Shown: positions 6,651 through 8,242 of the stretch, one piece after another
How the letters are laid out: every line of letters begins with the position of its first letter
Numbering within the stretch: position 1 is the stretch's first letter
Origin: an uncultured Muribaculaceae bacterium
Lineage (GTDB): Bacteria > Bacteroidota > Bacteroidia > Bacteroidales > Muribaculaceae
NCBI GenBank assembly: GCA_910578395.1
Contig: CAJTPZ010000020.1
Location: forward strand, 1-8,242
Direction: 5' to 3'
Length of the DNA stretch: 8,242 bases
The notes under the pieces: model-generated
The model's input: only the letters and a program-made list of their open reading frames with translations
The model's database searches: none
What the model was told of the DNA's origin: nothing
Made by a program: the position numbers and the translations under genes

Positions 6651-6689
6651 AACGTTTATTAGCACATCAATCAACATCTAAAAGGCGTT
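6651..6689 (+). terminator. Weak candidate terminator hairpin after the HAD pair
   Basis: AACGTTTATTAG (6651-6662) can pair with CTAAAAGGCGTT (6678-6689) in a plus-strand transcript, with two G-U pairs and one A-A mismatch around a 15-base loop. It lies 78 bases after the stop of the second phosphatase, between convergent genes. There is no U-tract, and on the minus strand the wobble pairs become mismatches, so it would act only for the plus strand if at all. The same spacer has a 10-base palindrome, TATGCGCATA, at 6640-6649. Confidence 0.3.
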
Positions 6690-6693
6690 AACA

Positions 6694-7314
6694 TCAACCT
6701 TCTATCCTCTTGATTATACGTGCAGGATTACCTGCAACAACAGTCATAGGAGGCACATCTTTGGTCACTACAGAATTTGCTCCAACAATTGCCCCATACC
6801 CCAAAGTCACTCCAGGTAGAATTGTAGAGTTGATACCTATCCACACCTTATCCTCTATTTTGATCGGCCGACCATACGTCGCACTGCGGTTATCAGGATC
6901 AACATCATGGTTTATCGTAATCAGATTTACCTTTGGCCCGATAAAGACATCATTTCCAACTGTAATGCCACCGCGCCCGAAAAATGTACAGCACTGTTGT
7001 ATAAAACATCTCTTTCCTATTGTTACCGGCTTACCATAGTCAATATAAAAAGGAGGCAATACTGTTGTGCTTTCTTCCAATGGTTTCCCAAGAATTTTTC
7101 CCATATATACATGCACCTCCTCTGAAGTATGATAACCAGTATTCATCCCAGTCGCGATCTTTATTGTCTCGAAAATGTCGCCAATCAGCATCTCATAGCC
7201 TTCATCATCGGGAGAAACAATCTCTCCATTGACATCACGTCTAAAAATCTCATGCATAAAATCATAACTTCCATTTATCTGATCTGTTGTACACATATTT
7301 ACTTTATTAGCCAT
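6694..7314 (-). CDS. Maltose/galactoside O-acetyltransferase-type hexapeptide enzyme
   Basis: Cytoplasmic acetyl-CoA-dependent sugar O-acetyltransferase of the LacA/Maa/NodL group, which forms trimers through a left-handed beta helix. The 206 residues match the family. An N-terminal helical Mac domain (about 14-70) is followed by PFYIDYGKPVTIG (88-100), hexapeptide repeats, and ITINHD with the catalytic H136. The C-terminal part has KVWIGINSTILPGVTLG and the closing VVAGNPARIIKRI. The N terminus before the Mac domain is about ten residues longer than usual, but the ATG at 7314 follows a good promoter. The gene stands alone between convergent phosphatases and an unrelated permease. The acceptor could be maltose, glucose, a galactoside or a cell-wall sugar; sequence does not decide. 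Confidence 0.94.
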   Translation of the reverse strand: MANKVNMCTTDQINGSYDFMHEIFRRDVNGEIVSPDDEGYEMLIGDIFETIKIATGMNTGYHTSEEVHVYMGKILGKPLEESTTVLPPFYIDYGKPVTIGKRCFIQQCCTFFGRGGITVGNDVFIGPKVNLITINHDVDPDNRSATYGRPIKIEDKVWIGINSTILPGVTLGYGAIVGANSVVTKDVPPMTVVAGNPARIIKRIEG

Positions 7315-7337
7315 ATTTTATAAATTGTCTTACTGTT

Positions 7338-7474
7338 CTGCAAAATTACCTCCGATATTTTCCATAATAAAAACATAATCCCATAAATAACTACCAAATT
7401 ACCTACTGTCTAAATTAATTTTATACCTGCAATGCCAACATGTAAGCACAAACTGCAACATGACAATATTACCT
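7338..7474 (-). repeat. Three spaced copies of an AGGTAAT motif upstream of the acetyltransferase
   Basis: Read on the minus strand, similar 14-base segments begin with AGGTAAT at 7351-7338 (AGGTAATTTTGCAG), 7404-7391 (AGGTAATTTGGTAG) and 7474-7461 (AGGTAATATTGTCA). The first seven bases are identical and most of the rest agrees. The first copy contains the -7 box of the acetyltransferase promoter. They may be repeated binding sites for a regulator or a series of -7-like boxes. The spacer 7315-7597 is otherwise AT-rich and holds no gene that I can support. Confidence 0.4.
7341..7373 (-). promoter_or_regulatory. Promoter for the acetyltransferase gene
   Basis: On the minus strand TAATTTTG (7348-7341) fully matches the Bacteroides -7 consensus, and a T-rich TTTT (7373-7370) stands 21 bases upstream as an approximate -33. 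The start of transcription would be near 7335, giving a leader of about 21 bases. Confidence 0.5.
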
Positions 7475-7597
7475 AACTCATTCAATCACATCACAAATCA
7501 TTAATATCCATTTAAATATATAATCCAAGCGGCCATTTCTATAAGAACTGAACAACATCTATTATATTCAATTGCCACACGATCTCAATTTATTGTA

Positions 7598-8242
7598 TTA
7601 TAACACAATATTATAAATATAACCTAACAAAATAATAAACAAGGTTATCAATCCAAAGAAAATTCCAACCAAACGCCAAGTCATTACTTTCTTTAATAAT
7701 GTGGCTTCAGGAAGTGAAAGCCCAACTACCGCCATCATAAAAGCGATTGCCGTTCCTATGGGAATACCCTTGGATACAAATACTTCAATCACCGGTACTA
7801 TTCCTGCTGCATTTGCATACATCGGAACAGCCAATACAACCGATAAAGGAACTGCAAACCAATTATCCTTAGACATATACTGCTCAAAAAATCCCTCCGG
7901 TACATAACCGTGCATAAATGCACCGATACCGATGCCGATAATGATATACAGAAGCACTCCTCTGACAATACCCCATGCTTCTTGCATGATAATCGGCAAT
8001 CGTCTAAAGAACGGAGTATGCTCTTTTTCCCATGTTCCGGAGTCGGAAGTTGAGTTTTGCTGAATTTGTTTTACCCAATCACTCAAATAAGGCTCCAATT
8101 TCATCTTGCCCAAAATAAATCCACCTACCATACCTAACAGAATACCGCTAATCACATAGATAGAAGTAATACGCAACCCAAAAGTGCCGATAAACATGGC
8201 AACAGCAACCTCATTCACCAAAGGCGAGGTTATCAAATAGGC
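7598..8242 (-). CDS. DUF318/ArsP-type permease, partial (N terminus outside window)
   Basis: C-terminal 214 residues of an integral membrane permease of the DUF318 (PF03773, ArsP_1/YraQ) family. Complete members are about 300-350 residues; ArsP relatives export organoarsenicals, but most family members have no known substrate. The frame is open to the window edge and begins AYLITSPLVNEVAV, the conserved SPxxN segment of the first half, so the TTG at 8236 is an internal Leu and not a start. Two helices, a hydrophilic loop (about 48-95) and four or five more helices follow. The second half repeats the signature as PMYANAAGIVPVIE, then KGIPIGTAIAFMMA and LSLPEATLLKK. No arsR or thioredoxin-like partner is within the window. 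No strong terminator is seen after the TAA at 7598-7600, only a 6-base stem (TATTGT 7591-7596, ACAATA 7605-7610). Confidence 0.88.
   Translation of the reverse strand, partial: AYLITSPLVNEVAVAMFIGTFGLRITSIYVISGILLGMVGGFILGKMKLEPYLSDWVKQIQQNSTSDSGTWEKEHTPFFRRLPIIMQEAWGIVRGVLLYIIIGIGIGAFMHGYVPEGFFEQYMSKDNWFAVPLSVVLAVPMYANAAGIVPVIEVFVSKGIPIGTAIAFMMAVVGLSLPEATLLKKVMTWRLVGIFFGLITLFIILLGYIYNIVL

Noticed and set aside
7315..7597. Possible small gene or RNA in the AT-rich spacer
   Set aside because: No open frame with coding character and no stable fold beyond short AT stems was seen; only the promoter and the AGGTAAT repeats can be supported.
8234..8236. TTG as the start of the permease
   Set aside because: The frame continues to the window edge, and the codon lies inside the conserved AYLITSPLVN segment, so it is an internal Leu.

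Overview
The window looks like ordinary chromosome of a Bacteroidota member, most likely order Bacteroidales. The evidence is Bacteroides-type -7 boxes (TAnnTTTG) at plausible distances from several genes, almost no Shine-Dalgarno sequences, moderate-to-low GC with AT-rich spacers, and family variants common in that group. No RNA gene, CRISPR array, insertion sequence or phage gene is visible.

Layout. Positions 74-1537 (+) encode a TrkH-type potassium channel subunit. Positions 1664-2230 (+) encode a 6-pyruvoyl/6-carboxytetrahydropterin synthase-like enzyme with an internal insertion, a C-terminal zinc ribbon and no recognisable catalytic cysteine. A hairpin at 2252-2289 separates it from two genes on the minus strand. 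These are an acyltransferase-3 membrane protein (2325-3488) and a secreted DUF1349-type lectin-fold protein (3570-4220, possibly 4250). Divergent from these is a four-helix, histidine-rich membrane protein (4310-4720, +) resembling DUF4405/cytochrome b561-type proteins. Its stop codon overlaps a flavin reductase gene on the opposite strand that has kept only its N-terminal part (4704-4943, -).

Facing promoters in the 4944-5112 spacer appear to serve the flavin reductase remnant and a pair of HAD phosphatases on the plus strand. The first of these is a Cof-type class IIB enzyme (5113-5910) and the second a YihX-like class I enzyme (5956-6573), 45 bases apart and probably cotranscribed. On the minus strand follow a maltose/galactoside O-acetyltransferase-type hexapeptide enzyme (6694-7314) with a good promoter, and an AT-rich 283-base spacer holding three copies of an AGGTAAT-type motif. 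The last gene is the 3' part of a DUF318/ArsP-type permease (7598-8242), cut by the window edge.

The genes do not form one pathway. They read as separate housekeeping and accessory transcription units: ion transport, pterin chemistry, surface or secreted functions, phosphate-ester hydrolysis and sugar acetylation. I did not find a convincing new multi-gene system. The points most worth checking are the unusual pterin synthase, the deletion that truncated the flavin reductase, and the internal duplication in the four-helix histidine-rich membrane protein.
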